From NCBI RefSeq assembly GCF_017654505.1, contig NC_054540.1:39382468-39446467 (forward strand): a DNA stretch of 64,000 bases, given 5' to 3'. The DNA comes from Polyodon spathula (taxonomy: Eukaryota; Chordata; Actinopteri; Acipenseriformes; Polyodontidae). The notes beneath the pieces were generated by a model. That model did not search any database. It was given only the letters and a program-made list of their open reading frames with translations, and was not told where the DNA came from. This document shows positions 33,086 to 44,239 of the stretch, in pieces (position 1 is the first letter of the stretch; every line of letters begins with the position of its first letter). The position numbers and the translations under genes are program-made.

Positions 33086-33486
33086 GGAGCCGCTTGCTTG
33101 GTGATGCCCCTTGCTTAGTGGTGTTGCAGACTCTGGGGACTTTCAGAACTGGTGTATATATACTGAGATCATGTGACACTTAGATTGCACACAGGTGGAC
33201 TTTATTTAATTAATTATGCGACTTCTGAAGGTAATTGGTTGCACCAGATCTTATTTAGAGGCTTAATAGCAAAGGGGGTGAATACATATGCACGTACCAC
33301 TTTTCTGTTATTTATTTTTAGAATTTTTTAAACAAGTTATTTTTTTCATTTCACTTCAACAATTTGGACTATTTTGTATATGTCCATTACATGAAATCCA
33401 AATAAAAATAAATTTTAATTCCAGGTTGTAAGGCAACAAAATAGGAAAAATGCCAAGGGGGGTCAATACTTTCGCAAGTCACTGTA
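32403..33486 (-). mobile_element. Tc1/mariner transposon, half-length
   Basis: The right end is a Tc1 inverted repeat (reversed: cagtgacttgcgaaagtatt, ending 33484) followed by TA. It contains the N-terminal two thirds of a transposase. The left half, with the last catalytic residues and the other inverted repeat, is absent, and the sequence breaks directly into Gypsy DNA at 32402. Confidence 0.85.
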
Positions 33487-33489
33487 CAG

Positions 33490-33852
33490 AGGGTCTTCAT
33501 ACAAAAGACAACGTGTTGCTGTGCTCAGGGTTGGTCCTTGAAACACAGGAGAAGTCTGTGAAGCCTGAGGGAGGAGGGATTCTTTTTTGTGTGTAAGTCC
33601 TAACCGTTTGTTTTTCTTTTTGTTTCTTGCTGTACTGCAATGCTTTCTGACACAACTGAAGAGTAAAGACTAACAGTGAGTCAGCCTGACTGAAACGGCA
33701 GCTGAAGAAAACCAAACACGCCATTTTTTTCATAGATTTAATCCCTCACAGCAATCCCCTCATGGTTTCCTTTTTTTTTGTTTTGTAAATAAACCGCCTT
33801 TGTTTTCATTTGCAACACTGCTTTTGTTCGTTACATGCCCCATCATAACACA
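33490..33852 (+). mobile_element. Gypsy-type 5' LTR (element 2)
   Basis: Ends catcataacaca at 33852, followed by tgtggtgtcactgtagga, a PBS-like start similar to that of element 1. It has AATAAA within gtaaataaaccgcc (about 33786). The beginning abuts the Tc1 end and cannot be placed exactly. Confidence 0.5.
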
Positions 33853-33887
33853 TGTGGTGTCACTGTAGGATATGCATCCAGTGACTG

Positions 33888-34230
33888 TTGAAGATGTTTA
33901 GGGAGCAGGAGAAACTTTGTGAGGAGAGGGAGACGCTTTGCCAAGAGCAGCTCGCCCAGTTCTTTGGACAGCTGATAGAGAAGCTTGCAGCCCCATCTAC
34001 CTCAGAAGTCACCCGGATGTCTACATCTCAACCGAAGTTACAAAAGATGACTCCAGAAAACGATCCTGAGACATTTTTTTCCCCATCAAAAGGGTAGTGG
34101 AGGAAGTGCAGTGACCCATAGATTACTGGGCCACCACACTGGTGCCATGTCTGACGGGGGAAGCCCAGGCAGCATATCGTGATCACGGATGAAACGTACC
34201 TTCGCCGTTTCTGAGTGTACCAGCTGTCCA
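33888..34230 (+). pseudogene. Ty3/Gypsy gag fragment
   Basis: The ATG frame MKMFREQEKLCEERETLCQE is a coiled-coil-like start. It then reads KMTPENDPETFF, and after a frameshift in the T-run at 34073-34080 continues PIDYWATTLVPCLTGEAQAA with a stop in place of a Trp. The motif MTPEDDPEAF....W...L...L.GEAQ.AY is typical of Gypsy gag capsid. The rest of the element is missing to the right of 34230. Confidence 0.75.
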
Positions 34231-34234
34231 ATGG

Positions 34235-34568
34235 GATGTGGCCAGTTCTGTTGTCAATTTAACACTTGTCTTTCTATTCCTTAAGGATATTATCTTCAAG
34301 TATTGCTCATCCTTGTTAGACAGCTTTTTGGGTCTTTCAGTACTAGGTTTGTCAATTACATATGATGTTTCTCTGTACTTATTGATTATGCTTCAGATAT
34401 CACACCTTGAAAATCAAGTGATGCAAGCTATTTCACTCGATGTTTTTCCTTCTTTATGCAAGTTAAAGTTATAATACCAGAAAACACTAATGGAGGATTT
34501 TAATAAATTGCAGATGCTCCTAATGCATCAGAGTAGAAAAATGCAACATGCCTAAGACTTTTGCACAG
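34235..34568 (+). mobile_element. Tc1/mariner 3' remnant
   Basis: Ends aacatgcctaagacttttgc followed by acag, the reversed terminal repeat of a Tc1 family whose ends read cagtactgtgcaaaagtct. The upstream 300 bp have the AT-rich look of a Tc1 3' region. No transposase residues are recognised. Confidence 0.55.
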
Positions 34569-34769
34569 CAGCACTTCATGTCACAATGTTTTTATAAAAT
34601 AAAAGATTGTTTAGACATGCTGTTCCTAGAGAAGTGTACTCATTCTCTACTGTATGATCAGCAACACTAAAAGCAGCTTGTGGAATTGCTGTTTGACCCT
34701 TATATGCAAAATACAAGAGATGCTGCTTTGGAAGATACCTGCTTCCATGTTTCTTTCTTACTTCTACTG

Positions 34770-35393
34770 TTACAATATTTATCCAGTTCAAGACTCTTGT
34801 ACTCACCTACCGATGCCTTAACCAGACTGCACCCAGCCACCTCCAGACCCTCATCTCTCCCTATGCCCCCACCCGACCACTTTGCTCCGCCTGCACCAGA
34901 AGACTGGCTGTACTTCCTCTATGCTCCCCTGCCTCCAGAGCCCGCTCCTTCTCCACCCTCACCCTGCAGTGGTGGAACGACCTTCCCACGGATGTCAGGA
35001 CTGCCCAGTCCCTGATCAACTTGTGGTGCCTCCTCAAGACACACCTCTTCAGACCTGTAAAACTCTTTCCTTCAGGACAAAATAGCACTTTGCCTTTAAT
35101 GCACTTTAACTTACACTTATCTGTTCCCTATTTTACTGTATTTAATCCTGCACTTAATCCAATCTGTAATATTTTGTATCTCACCTGCACTCGTATCTAA
35201 CTCTGATGTAACTAACAACATTGTTATCTGCTCTTGAACTGCCCCAACATCAGATCGTACTATGTTTTATATTTGCTGTTATTAGGACTGAAGTCATTGT
35301 ATTCTGTATCTTGTTCTTAATTGTACTGTAATTCTTGATATGTATTTTTTGAATACAACTGTAAGTCACCCTGGGTAAGGGTGTCTGCTAATA

Positions 35394-35436
<43 letters not shown>

Positions 35437-35440
35437 TAGA
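34770..35440 (+). mobile_element. L2 LINE 3' fragment with (AAT)n tail
   Basis: Frames near 34790-35070 read YRCLNQTA, then LQTLISPYAPTRPLCSA and WWNDLPTDVRTAQSL, the C-terminus of L2-clade ORF2. The 3' end gtaagtcaccctgggtaagg then gtgtctgctaata is the standard L2 tail. It runs into (AAT)n at 35388-35435, which probably grew from the L2 terminal repeats. Confidence 0.8.
35388..35435. repeat. (AAT)n microsatellite
   Basis: About 15 AAT units at the end of the L2 fragment. Confidence 0.95.
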
Positions 35441-35640
35441 AAAAGGTGCATTAACCTGCATGCACAGTGTTAAGGCCACTACACACATGATGCAATGCGA
35501 CGAGAAATGTGCAGCGACAAAATGAATAGAACTTAGTTTTGAAAAGTATCTTTCATACCACAGGTGACACAACAGGTGACACAACAGGCGGTGTGGGGGC
35601 GGTACTAGGGCGACACTGGAGCGAAGCAAAATAAATAGGT

Positions 35641-35841
35641 TTGAATCCAATTTTTTGCAATATCTTCGCACCACGACTTGAGCAATCAGAGAACAGCTTC
35701 GATGCACGATGTCCACCAGGTGAAGCAGTATCCAAAATGATCGAGGAAAAAATACTTGCCATTGAAAAACATTCAGAGCTCTATGACAAAGATCATCGAA
35801 ATTATAAAGATACAGCGGTGAATTTCAAAGGAACTGGATAA
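35641..35841 (+). pseudogene. MADF-domain fragment of Harbinger element
   Basis: The frame reads MIEEKILAIEKHSELYDKDH then RNYKDTAVNFKGTG and a stop. The pattern EEKLI.AV...P.LYD...R.Y.D is the start of a MADF (Myb/SANT-like) DNA-binding domain. PIF/Harbinger elements encode such a protein beside the transposase. Only about 30 residues of the domain are present. The stop lies just before the LTR insertion site. Confidence 0.6.
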
Positions 35842-35847
35842 GCCTGG

Positions 35848-36265
35848 TGTGGCAGGCTGGCGAGTGGATAGAGGCCCAGAGACAGACTGCAGTTCAAAAA
35901 AATAACTATTTTATTATAAATAAACAAAAAATGAAAGGGCACAAGGGCCAAAACAAAGCAATTTAAACACAAAAAAGATAAAAAGCAAAACTTACAAAAA
36001 TAACAGTTTCCAGGCTGGGCAATGCCTTCACTGGATTCAAACTTTCTAAACAACCCAAACAAAAACCAACCTGCTTCCTCAGCTCCCTCTCCCCAAATGA
36101 GAAGCAGAGGCCTCCTTTTATATCAGGTGGCTGGGCGCTGATTGATCGTTAATCAACCTAATCAACTAATCAACCCCAGCCACCTGAACATAATAAACCC
36201 AGGCAGGCAGGGGAAGTTAACCCCATCCCTGCCAATTTAAAAGGGCAGAGCTTTGCTCTGCCACA
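35848..36265 (-). mobile_element. Solo LTR, family C (copy C2)
   Basis: On the minus strand it runs TGTGGCAGAG...CCTGCCACA (418 bp), flanked by a 5-bp direct repeat, cctgg, at 35843-35847 and 36266-36270. TG...CA ends plus a 5-bp duplication define an LTR insertion. Inside are a hairpin near the 5' end (GGCAGAGC/GCTCTGCC), a palindrome at 36202-36233, a TATA box (gatataaaagg, about 36117) and AATAAA. It lies inside the Harbinger element, so it is younger. Confidence 0.9.
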
Positions 36266-36514
36266 CCTGGTATGTGTGATTTATTGCCGTATATGTTGAA
36301 ATACCGTCAGAAAATACACCATTTCCATATCATGGTTTGATCTTAGTTTTGTCAATAGCAATTTTTTTATAGTTTTCCAGATCTGATAGTTTTCAAACCT
36401 GTCGCATTGTGTCTGTGCTGCTTTAGGTGTGTATGGTTATGTCACACTGCTACTGCAGAAGTATCCTGTCGGCTGATGAAAAATCACATCATGTCTGGTG
36501 TGTAGCTGCCTTTA

Positions 36515-37184
36515 CCCCCAACAATAATGAAATAGTGGTTTGTTTACTACATTTGTTCATATGTTAGCTTCTCTGTGCCAGTTTATCACAAAACAGACCT
36601 TGTTTACTGTGAAAATGTATGGGACAATGCAGAGATTAATACAGATATAGCTTAAACTTCTTAGTTTTCAAGTACTTGAACCTAACAAAATAGTTCCATA
36701 TATTTTCTCTGTCATGCAAACATGCATTTTCATTATAACATGATGTCTGGTACTACTTTGACCCAAAAGACACTTTGGGTAAAATGGCCAAGGAGGTAAA
36801 TCAGTTACAGACTTCCTGGTGCAAAAAGTTCCCCAAAAATATCATAGAAAAGTCTCAATGGACATACATACTAATAGATGTTTATTATCTGATTTCCTAA
36901 GCATACACATTTATTGACAGATGGGAAGAAGACTAAGTGCATCAGAGCTCAATGCAAAGTAAACAGACTTTTCTAATAACATTTAATAACTGTATTTATA
37001 TAAGCAGGACATGCAAAATCATCCTGGACCAATTGCCTTATACACATCTCTATTGCATTCAATGCAATCGTCACATTATACAGTAATCTTCTGTCCTTTT
37101 CATTACCATGATCTGTTGCTGTAGATTTAAAATGATCAGATATCCTATTAAGGCTATTTTTTTCTATGGTACACCCGGTCCCTG
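36515..37184. other. Non-coding AT-rich spacer
   Basis: No gene or repeat family recognised. Confidence 0.45.
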
Positions 37185-37690
37185 TCTGTATTTAGTTTAT
37201 TTTGTATTATTTTGTTGTATTACTATGTAAATGTACTGTTTTGTGTTTAACACAATGGTTTGTTCATTATTTTACAGCATGGATGGGGTTAAAATTCTCC
37301 ATCCATGCTAAACTTGTGCAGATTGTGACCGTCTACAGATGTATTAATTTATTACAAATCTGGAGATGATCACATGTATAAAAACCTGCAGCTTTGGCTG
37401 AAAAAGGTTGGTTTTGGTTCAGAGAAACATGAGTCATACTAGGTAAATCAATTACTGCTCGTGCTGACTTAATCAGCACGTTAAATCAGCATGTTACTTG
37501 TTTCGGTGTTTATTGACTGTTTTGTTTTGTGTGTTTATTTTGGCCACTGTACCATTTTGTTTTGTTATTGAAAAGTGTTTTGTTTTATATTCAAACGTTT
37601 TATTTACAAGCGCATCAGAGCTTCATACCCCAGTAGTGTGTGTCACTCTTCCTGGTCTGACGTCACCCACAAACCATCCTTTCCACCAAC
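37185..37690 (+). mobile_element. LTR, family B (copy B2)
   Basis: Shares with B1 the palindrome (37277-37308; arms of 12 with one mismatch around ttaaaatt), a TATA box (TATAAAAA, about 37377), the middle ttttggttcag...gttacttgt region and the end gacgtcaccc..aaccatcctt. Orientation is the same as B1. The 5' boundary is not clear and no duplication is seen. Confidence 0.6.
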
Positions 37691-39635
37691 CCATCTGTCA
37701 AACTTTCCCTCATTCCTATGTCAAACTGGAACTGCTGCTGGTTCTAGTTGAAGTCGACAATTGGCAACCTGATGTCAAATAAAATTTTAAAAATTCTTGG
37801 ATTCTAAATTTACATGCAGGAACATAATTCTAACCCAATGACCCTGAATTCTCCAGATTTAGCATGGTTGAGCACATAGAATAATATGATACTGTTGATC
37901 TATCCATAAGTTCATACTGCAGCTCAGCCCAACTTCAACATAAAATATCTTAAGTATATGCCATATATTCTTTACTAGACAGCATCGGTATTGAAACTAC
38001 GCTATTTTCAAAACAGCTAACTCAAAGCCTTTGAGGGGTATCATCAATATGGCCAAAGGTTAACAAGAAACGGATATGATATTGACAGAGGTTAAAACAA
38101 TGTACCAATTAAATGTTTATTTTTTACAATAATGGGACTTAACTAAGAATACAGGTGTGTTAAAAACAATAAGACAGTAAAGCAGTGTAGCAGAAACTTA
38201 AGTCACATAACCTCAGTGTGGCAGCCCTATATTAGATCAGCTGTCATAGTCAACAATATGGCAACCTCAAATGCTTTATGTGATCCTTTTGACACTGTGG
38301 TGGTGGGTTTAATTTTTCATACAATACCCACAGTTTAACTTGACTGAAAAAAAATCCCAGAATATGAGTATGAAGCCAATATCTCAACGTGTTAGGTCTT
38401 TTTAATCCACAAACCAAAAAGACACATGAACTCAATATATCAGTCATGTTAGGTTGCAACTTGAAGAGTACAGTTAGATTTCACATTACGGGTCAGCATA
38501 CTTAACGGTTTATGAGTCATCATCAACAATTGACATAGCAGCGTTATTGACGGATTTACAAAACAGATGCTTTCCTTTCAGTGGGATTATTAATAATATA
38601 GAAGGTGATGCTATTGTCTCTTCAATTGTACCACAAAACTTCCCAATCCTGCTTCTCCATGTGGTTTCTTCATATGCCATTTGTTTACTTGAAACTTGCC
38701 CATTGCAGACTGGTAATTCTTGATCACATTTATTACAGCGCCTGTAAACTTCTTGATTCTGTAATAGAGCTTTAAAACTCTTCCAAAGTAGTGGTTCTGT
38801 GCAAAAGGGTAATAGTAGCACAAAGGCAATTGTAATAGTGTCAGCCATTAGTATACTAGTACCACAGTGGTATACTTTGATAAAACAATGGTGTACTAGC
38901 AATCATTGGAGTACTATTAAAACACTACACACTGAAGGCACTAGCAGAAACATTAGTCTACATGACTTATGTGTTCACACTGGGTCTTTTTAAAGGATTT
39001 TGTCTCCACTTGGTACAGTTCAGTACATTTGGTGTATTGTTCACAAGTGTGAACAACAAAGTCTGCTTGGGAAACAAACCGTACCGAGTCCACCTAAAGA
39101 GGTGCATTTTCGTTGTGACACTTGGCAAAGTATACATTTTGCAGTATGTACTAAGAGAAAATATGTCTCAAATATGCAATATACTAATTTAAATAATTGT
39201 TGCGTCTTCTTAGTGAGATCTCTGTTCTGAGAGTTGTGCAGGAGTTATGTCGTGTTTTGCTGCAGCAGAGGGTGCCCGAAGGATAACGTCTATACATGCA
39301 AGAGTGCAAGAATCAAAGCATAGTTTTTTTAGGAGGTGTTGGGTTTAAAAAAATACAATAAAATCACACACACATACATTTATTGTGCTCAATGTATTTT
39401 AAATGTATAAATCATTAAATGTATAAATCAACTTGGCAGCCTAGACAATTAACACAAAACAGATCATGGTGCCGCATTGACAAGTTATGATACTTACAGG
39501 AGGACAGTCAATTCTCATTAATACAAATTTCAAAGGACCTGCAACAAAAGTTAAATTATACCACTAATTCACATTATCATTGATAGCCTATAAGCCTATA
39601 TACTGTCAGTTTCTATTTAAGTTAGTCAGTGGTGC
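37691..39635. other. Non-coding; no clear element
   Basis: AT-rich, with several short ORFs on both strands that resemble nothing known. A local inverted phrase, gtatactagtac/accacagtggtatac, lies at 38851-38875. Confidence 0.4.
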
Positions 39636-39784
39636 TGTGCTAAACTGTGCACAATTACAAACCACCTGCACATTAATGGAATAGGTGTGTTTCCTATTCC
39701 TATACATATGTTCAGATTGTGCTGGAGAGGTTAGCAGCACATGTGTACAGTCTATTGCTCTAAAAACATTGGGAAAACCAGAAA
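39636..39784 (-). pseudogene. PIF/Harbinger transposase fragment (HARBI1-like)
   Basis: One minus-strand frame reads GFPNVFRAIDCTHVLLTS, then SEHMYRNRKHTYSINVQVVC. This is the block around the first catalytic Asp of Harbinger transposase (GFP.VIGAIDCTH, then Y.NRK..HSINVQ.VCD). It is about 49 codons long. Upstream sequence to about 40180 has scattered similarity but no readable frame. Confidence 0.75.
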
Positions 39785-42700
39785 TGTCATAGAATTATGT
39801 TTTCAAAGCTTATAAGTACACCCTGTTTTTAGGGAAAAATTGGCTGTTCACCTCAAAAATGCATTGAGTACAACTGGCAAAGCACAAGAAAAGGTGGACT
39901 GGGAAATCCCAGCAACAAATTCATTATAATATTTGAAAACCCTCATTTGCACTATCGCCACCCCCTTTTACCGAATTTATGCAGGATCCCCCAGAATTAC
40001 ATATTCATCTATGTTGGAACCGCAAACAGAAACTGCTGCTGCAAAGCATTCCCTAAAAAGTCACAAATAGCATTGCACTTGTTTAGTACATTTCACCCGA
40101 CTTCCAACTCGGTGCAACACTTTAGTACACCTACCCCTAAGTTTCGGTTCATAATAGCAATAATACTGCAGCTGTTAATACCTGCCAGGTAATTGTTTTG
40201 CTTGTTTTGAGGGCTAGGTCGAGGCCACAAGGAGCACCACAGTATCTGAATATATTCAAATACAGAATGATTCTCAAGCTGCTTTGTGAGCATGGGTACA
40301 TTTAATTTCTGAGCCGAGAATCGAAAATTCTAATTGAATTACATAAGTGTCTGCCAAGTCACCATGTTATAGAATAGGGATGTTATTAATAAATCAACAA
40401 AGATTTATTAATGTTTAGCGTCTTGTATAACTGTAAAACATTTGAATATGAACTCTGAAATTTGTGCTTTATTTCTTTCAGGTAGGATCTGTCTAAATAT
40501 TCTATCCCCTTAGAGACTCAGAAACCAGAACAAATTAGGTAAGAATTTAATAATCTTAAGGACTAACCTCTGGGGGGCTGATTAAGATTTAACAGCTGGT
40601 GTTTTATCTGGCCAGCTTAACAGCAATATTCCACTCACTTGCAAACAACATCAGCACTGGCTAAAATATATTTCGTCTGGGAAAGAAAATAACTTGGAGT
40701 GATCCAGGCAAATCAGTGTTACAATGGAGGACAGATCATTGTATCCAACACATCACAGCTCAATCACATCATTGACAACAACATGGCTTTGAATATACTG
40801 GCAGCAGGAAGGCACAATCCATAACTGTGAAAGGCCATGTCTTTTCTTCATCTAAAGCCATCCAACATGACGACTAAAAGTAGAATGAGTACAGAGGGTG
40901 TGCTCTATTATGTGCATTGAAGTGTATATAGCTAATAATCCAATTTGATTACCTGTTGTGCAATTTAATTATCTAGCCACAGACTGACATCCTCTGAATA
41001 AGTTATATAATAGTAATACCAAGTTTTATGTCAATTGGATAAGTGGCTCTCCAGATACAGACAACAATGTAAGCGTGGCATACTGATGGATGTATGGATG
41101 GCTAGACAGAATCAGATATTCTCATAACCTGTTAATTAGTTAGTTTCATTATTTGGTTAAGTGTTTGTGGCATGCTAAAGTCACCACTATATCCCCATTG
41201 CAGGAGATTTCATCACCAGCTCCAAATAACCGCTGTTTGCATGCCTTACTTTGAAGTCTAGTACTTCCATTGCGCCTGGAGAGTGAAGTGGTCTTTTTGT
41301 AGGAAGTAAAGCAGTAGCAGACTGGCTGAAAGTAAAACAGACACACTGAGAAATTTCTTTCATTAAATACCAGATGTAAATAACAGATATGCCAAATATA
41401 CCAAAAGGTTGCCTTTCACAGACCTAAAGTGTGATCTCCAACATACATATCGCGCAGTTCCGCAGTATGAACACTGCACTATCTAACCAGACAGCATATT
41501 CTTAGCAGCATGGAAGTAACTTTGATTCTCTGAACTCTCAATACCTTCTGACACATACTGTAGGACTAAAGAGCATGTAGCCACTCAGCTTCTGCCCTGT
41601 GTCTCACCTTGGCAAATGAGTCCTTTGTTTTACTGTAGTTGGCACAAAGGAATTCTTACCGTTGCTCAGCTACAGCATAGGCTACTAAACCTGACGGTGA
41701 TCTGATTTTTCTGCTCTCTGGTTCCTTTTTATAAAGAGATTCAGTGAGTTAGTGATTCTAGGGAAAGGCTACAATCTCCATTCACTATCACCACTGTTTA
41801 AATACAATGCCTGCCTTCCCCAAAGAGTCCTGTAAGTTCTTTCTTCACTCAACCTCCCCCAGCCCCCAGCCTTGCTTGACCCCTGAAGCGTCAGAAGGCA
41901 ATATCCTGGGCCAAAACTGTTCAAATAACTCCCACAGCCAACCCACAATACTTAGTGTTGCCTCACCCTTGAACTGGGTGGTATGAAAACACAGATTAGC
42001 ATAAGGCAATACCCAGTGGTATTCTACTGGATTTATCCAAATCTGTTTTCTGCCTCAACATTTCTGGTTCAATATGGCTTCTGCATCCATTGTGCTTGGT
42101 GCAGTGGAGCAGCATTAACAAAAGCTAATCTGCACACCTTTATTCTAATCACAGGTGTCACTTTATTATGACAGCATTACAGAGCAGAGCTGACTCATAC
42201 AACAGCTTAATGTTTGTTTTTAATTAGCAAGGCTTTGTGTGTCTTTGACTCAATACCTGTGATTAACCGGCTCCTGGGTACTGTCATCAGCAGCTTTACT
42301 CTCCAGGGGTGTTCATTATTTAACCCATTGTGAAGGCAAATAATACTTGAACCAGAGAGCATACCCCACCTAAACATATGTCTTTTATATTGTTTCCTTG
42401 CAATTCACTTTGTATCTATTAATCTAATATAATGTATTACAATTTAAAACTATCAAAGACTGTCTACAAACTTTCATGTATACACCATTTTACTTTAAAT
42501 GTACTAAACAACCTGCAGTGTTTACAAGAAATTGATTATTTTTTGCAGTTGGCAAAATGCGGGGACCCTGGTTAGATGTTACTGGCGTTTTGTAAAACTA
42601 TTGTAAAGTAATATTTCAATATTGCGCATTTGAATTTATAACAAAGTATGCAGTATACAAAGTTACGCAACTTTATTAATTTACTCAGATCTCTGTGATC

Positions 42701-43096
42701 AACTCGTGTATGACCTAACCTACATTCCAGGATGCTATGTCACAAATAGTGCTATAAAATGGGTTGGATATTTGATTGGCTGAACAAGATCCCATGACTG
42801 TGCAATAAGCATTCTTATGGATGGTGAATCACCTCTGAAGATCAAAGTGCATCCGGGTCAGCAGTTTAAAAAAATAATTCTCACCATCATACTGCCAGTT
42901 AAGGACTTAAAGCCACTTAGATATTTAGCATTTTTTATATATATTTTTTATAGTCAAACACTAACAGAAATGAAACAGAATCATAAATCAATTTTCTTGG
43001 AATTATTTTCTTTATACTTTCTCAAAAGGAAGGGACAAAAAAAACCTATATTACATATTTGCAAGAATATTCTAATATTCAGACAGCAAGACTGCC
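39785..43096. other. Non-coding, probably kcnq1 intron sequence
   Basis: About 3.3 kb without a recognised gene, splice-bounded exon or repeat family, and the longest stretch of this kind in the window. Conserved non-coding elements could be present but cannot be judged without an alignment. Confidence 0.45.
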
Positions 43097-43801
43097 TGTG
43101 ACAGAGAAAGAATTAATCTTGGTTATAAATTTCCCTCCTGACCTGTGAGGGCACTATGTAAAGGGAACAAAGTGCCCCGTACTGGATGGTCTGACAATTC
43201 ATTAACACGGAAAGTTGGAAGTTGGCCATCTAGAAAGGGGTGGAGCTATGGTACACCAAGTCATTGCCCTAGAAGGGAAGTGATGTGGCAACTGCGGATT
43301 GGAGGAGAAACGGTTGAACTCATTAACCAAGCGGGCATGACTGACGGTACAAGGAGACATGGCTAGTTGATCTATTCCTTTTGCTATGGTTAAAATGAAC
43401 CAAGAACGGAGAACTGAATTATCTTTGAGTGTTTAGTTTGTATGTCAAGTCTAATTGTACTGTTTGTTATTATTAGACAGCTAACATGATCTGGAGCTGT
43501 CACTAGCAGTAAACTGCATGAATAAATTGAATTTCACCACGAGCACATTAGCACTCACTCTGGACTTGTGATCGTGTGTGTGTGTTTGTGTGTGTTATAC
43601 TGTGTATATTCTTTTGGGACTGTAACCCATTATTTTGAATCAGTTCAATACACATTGCTGTGTACTGACTGGGATTAGTCTTTGCACTCGTCAGACTGGT
43701 ATTATAAATCAACGTACTGTTTGGACCGTGAACTTTGTTGTCTTTTCTTCAGTTTTGTAATCACATCACCACTACACCTGCACACTGTAAACCACTTTGC
43801 A
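43097..43801 (+). mobile_element. Solo LTR, family A (copy A3)
   Basis: Starts TGTGACAGAGAAAG and ends about ccactttgca. It is closely similar to A1, including the landmark gagggcactatgtaaaggga. The TATA region is degraded (ggtacaagga). The right end abuts the first base of CR1 copy 1. Confidence 0.75.
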
Positions 43802-44200
43802 GTTAAACGAGGCAGTCTTCCTAGCAACAGCGTGTGGAAGCAACAGCGAGTGGGAGAAGTACAGGTGTGGAAAAGTACAGAGCAGTTTATGAGCAGTAAG
43901 GAGAAATTGCATCTTTAATTGCTTTAATCAGAAAACACAGGACATTGGGAAAACACAGCAGCAGCTCAAAGTCAAACAGCCGTGTGTGTTTTTCTGATAA
44001 CAAACAAACTGAAACTCGGAGCAGTTGATTCAAATTCAGTGCCATTCTGAGACACGGGCGAGGGGAGGAGCCAACAGCACAGCAGAACAACACAGTTAAA
44101 TGAGGCAGTCTTCCCAGTGACAGCGTGTTGAAGCGACAGCGAGTGGGAGAATTACAGGCGTGGAAAAGTACAGAGCAATTTAGAAGCAGTTGGAAAGCAG
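43802..44200 (+). repeat. CR1 copy 1 5' UTR tandem units
   Basis: The block gttaaa.gaggcagtcttcc begins at 43802 and again near 44095, a spacing of about 293 bp. Copy 2 has the same arrangement (about 60100 and 60371). Confidence 0.7.
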
Positions 44201-44239
44201 GTTGACGGCTTCAAAAAAAAAAAAAAAACCCTCAACATA

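Larger units (their letters stand above)
35473..36511 (+). mobile_element. PIF/Harbinger-type element with MADF ORF, split by a solo LTR
   Basis: The left end is aggccactacacacatgatg; the right end, reversed, is aggcagctacacaccagaca. Both are flanked by TTA (35470-35472 and 36512-36514), the 3-bp duplication typical of Harbinger. Net of the 418-bp LTR the element is about 0.6 kb. It keeps a MADF-like fragment but no DDE transposase, so it is non-autonomous. Confidence 0.7.
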
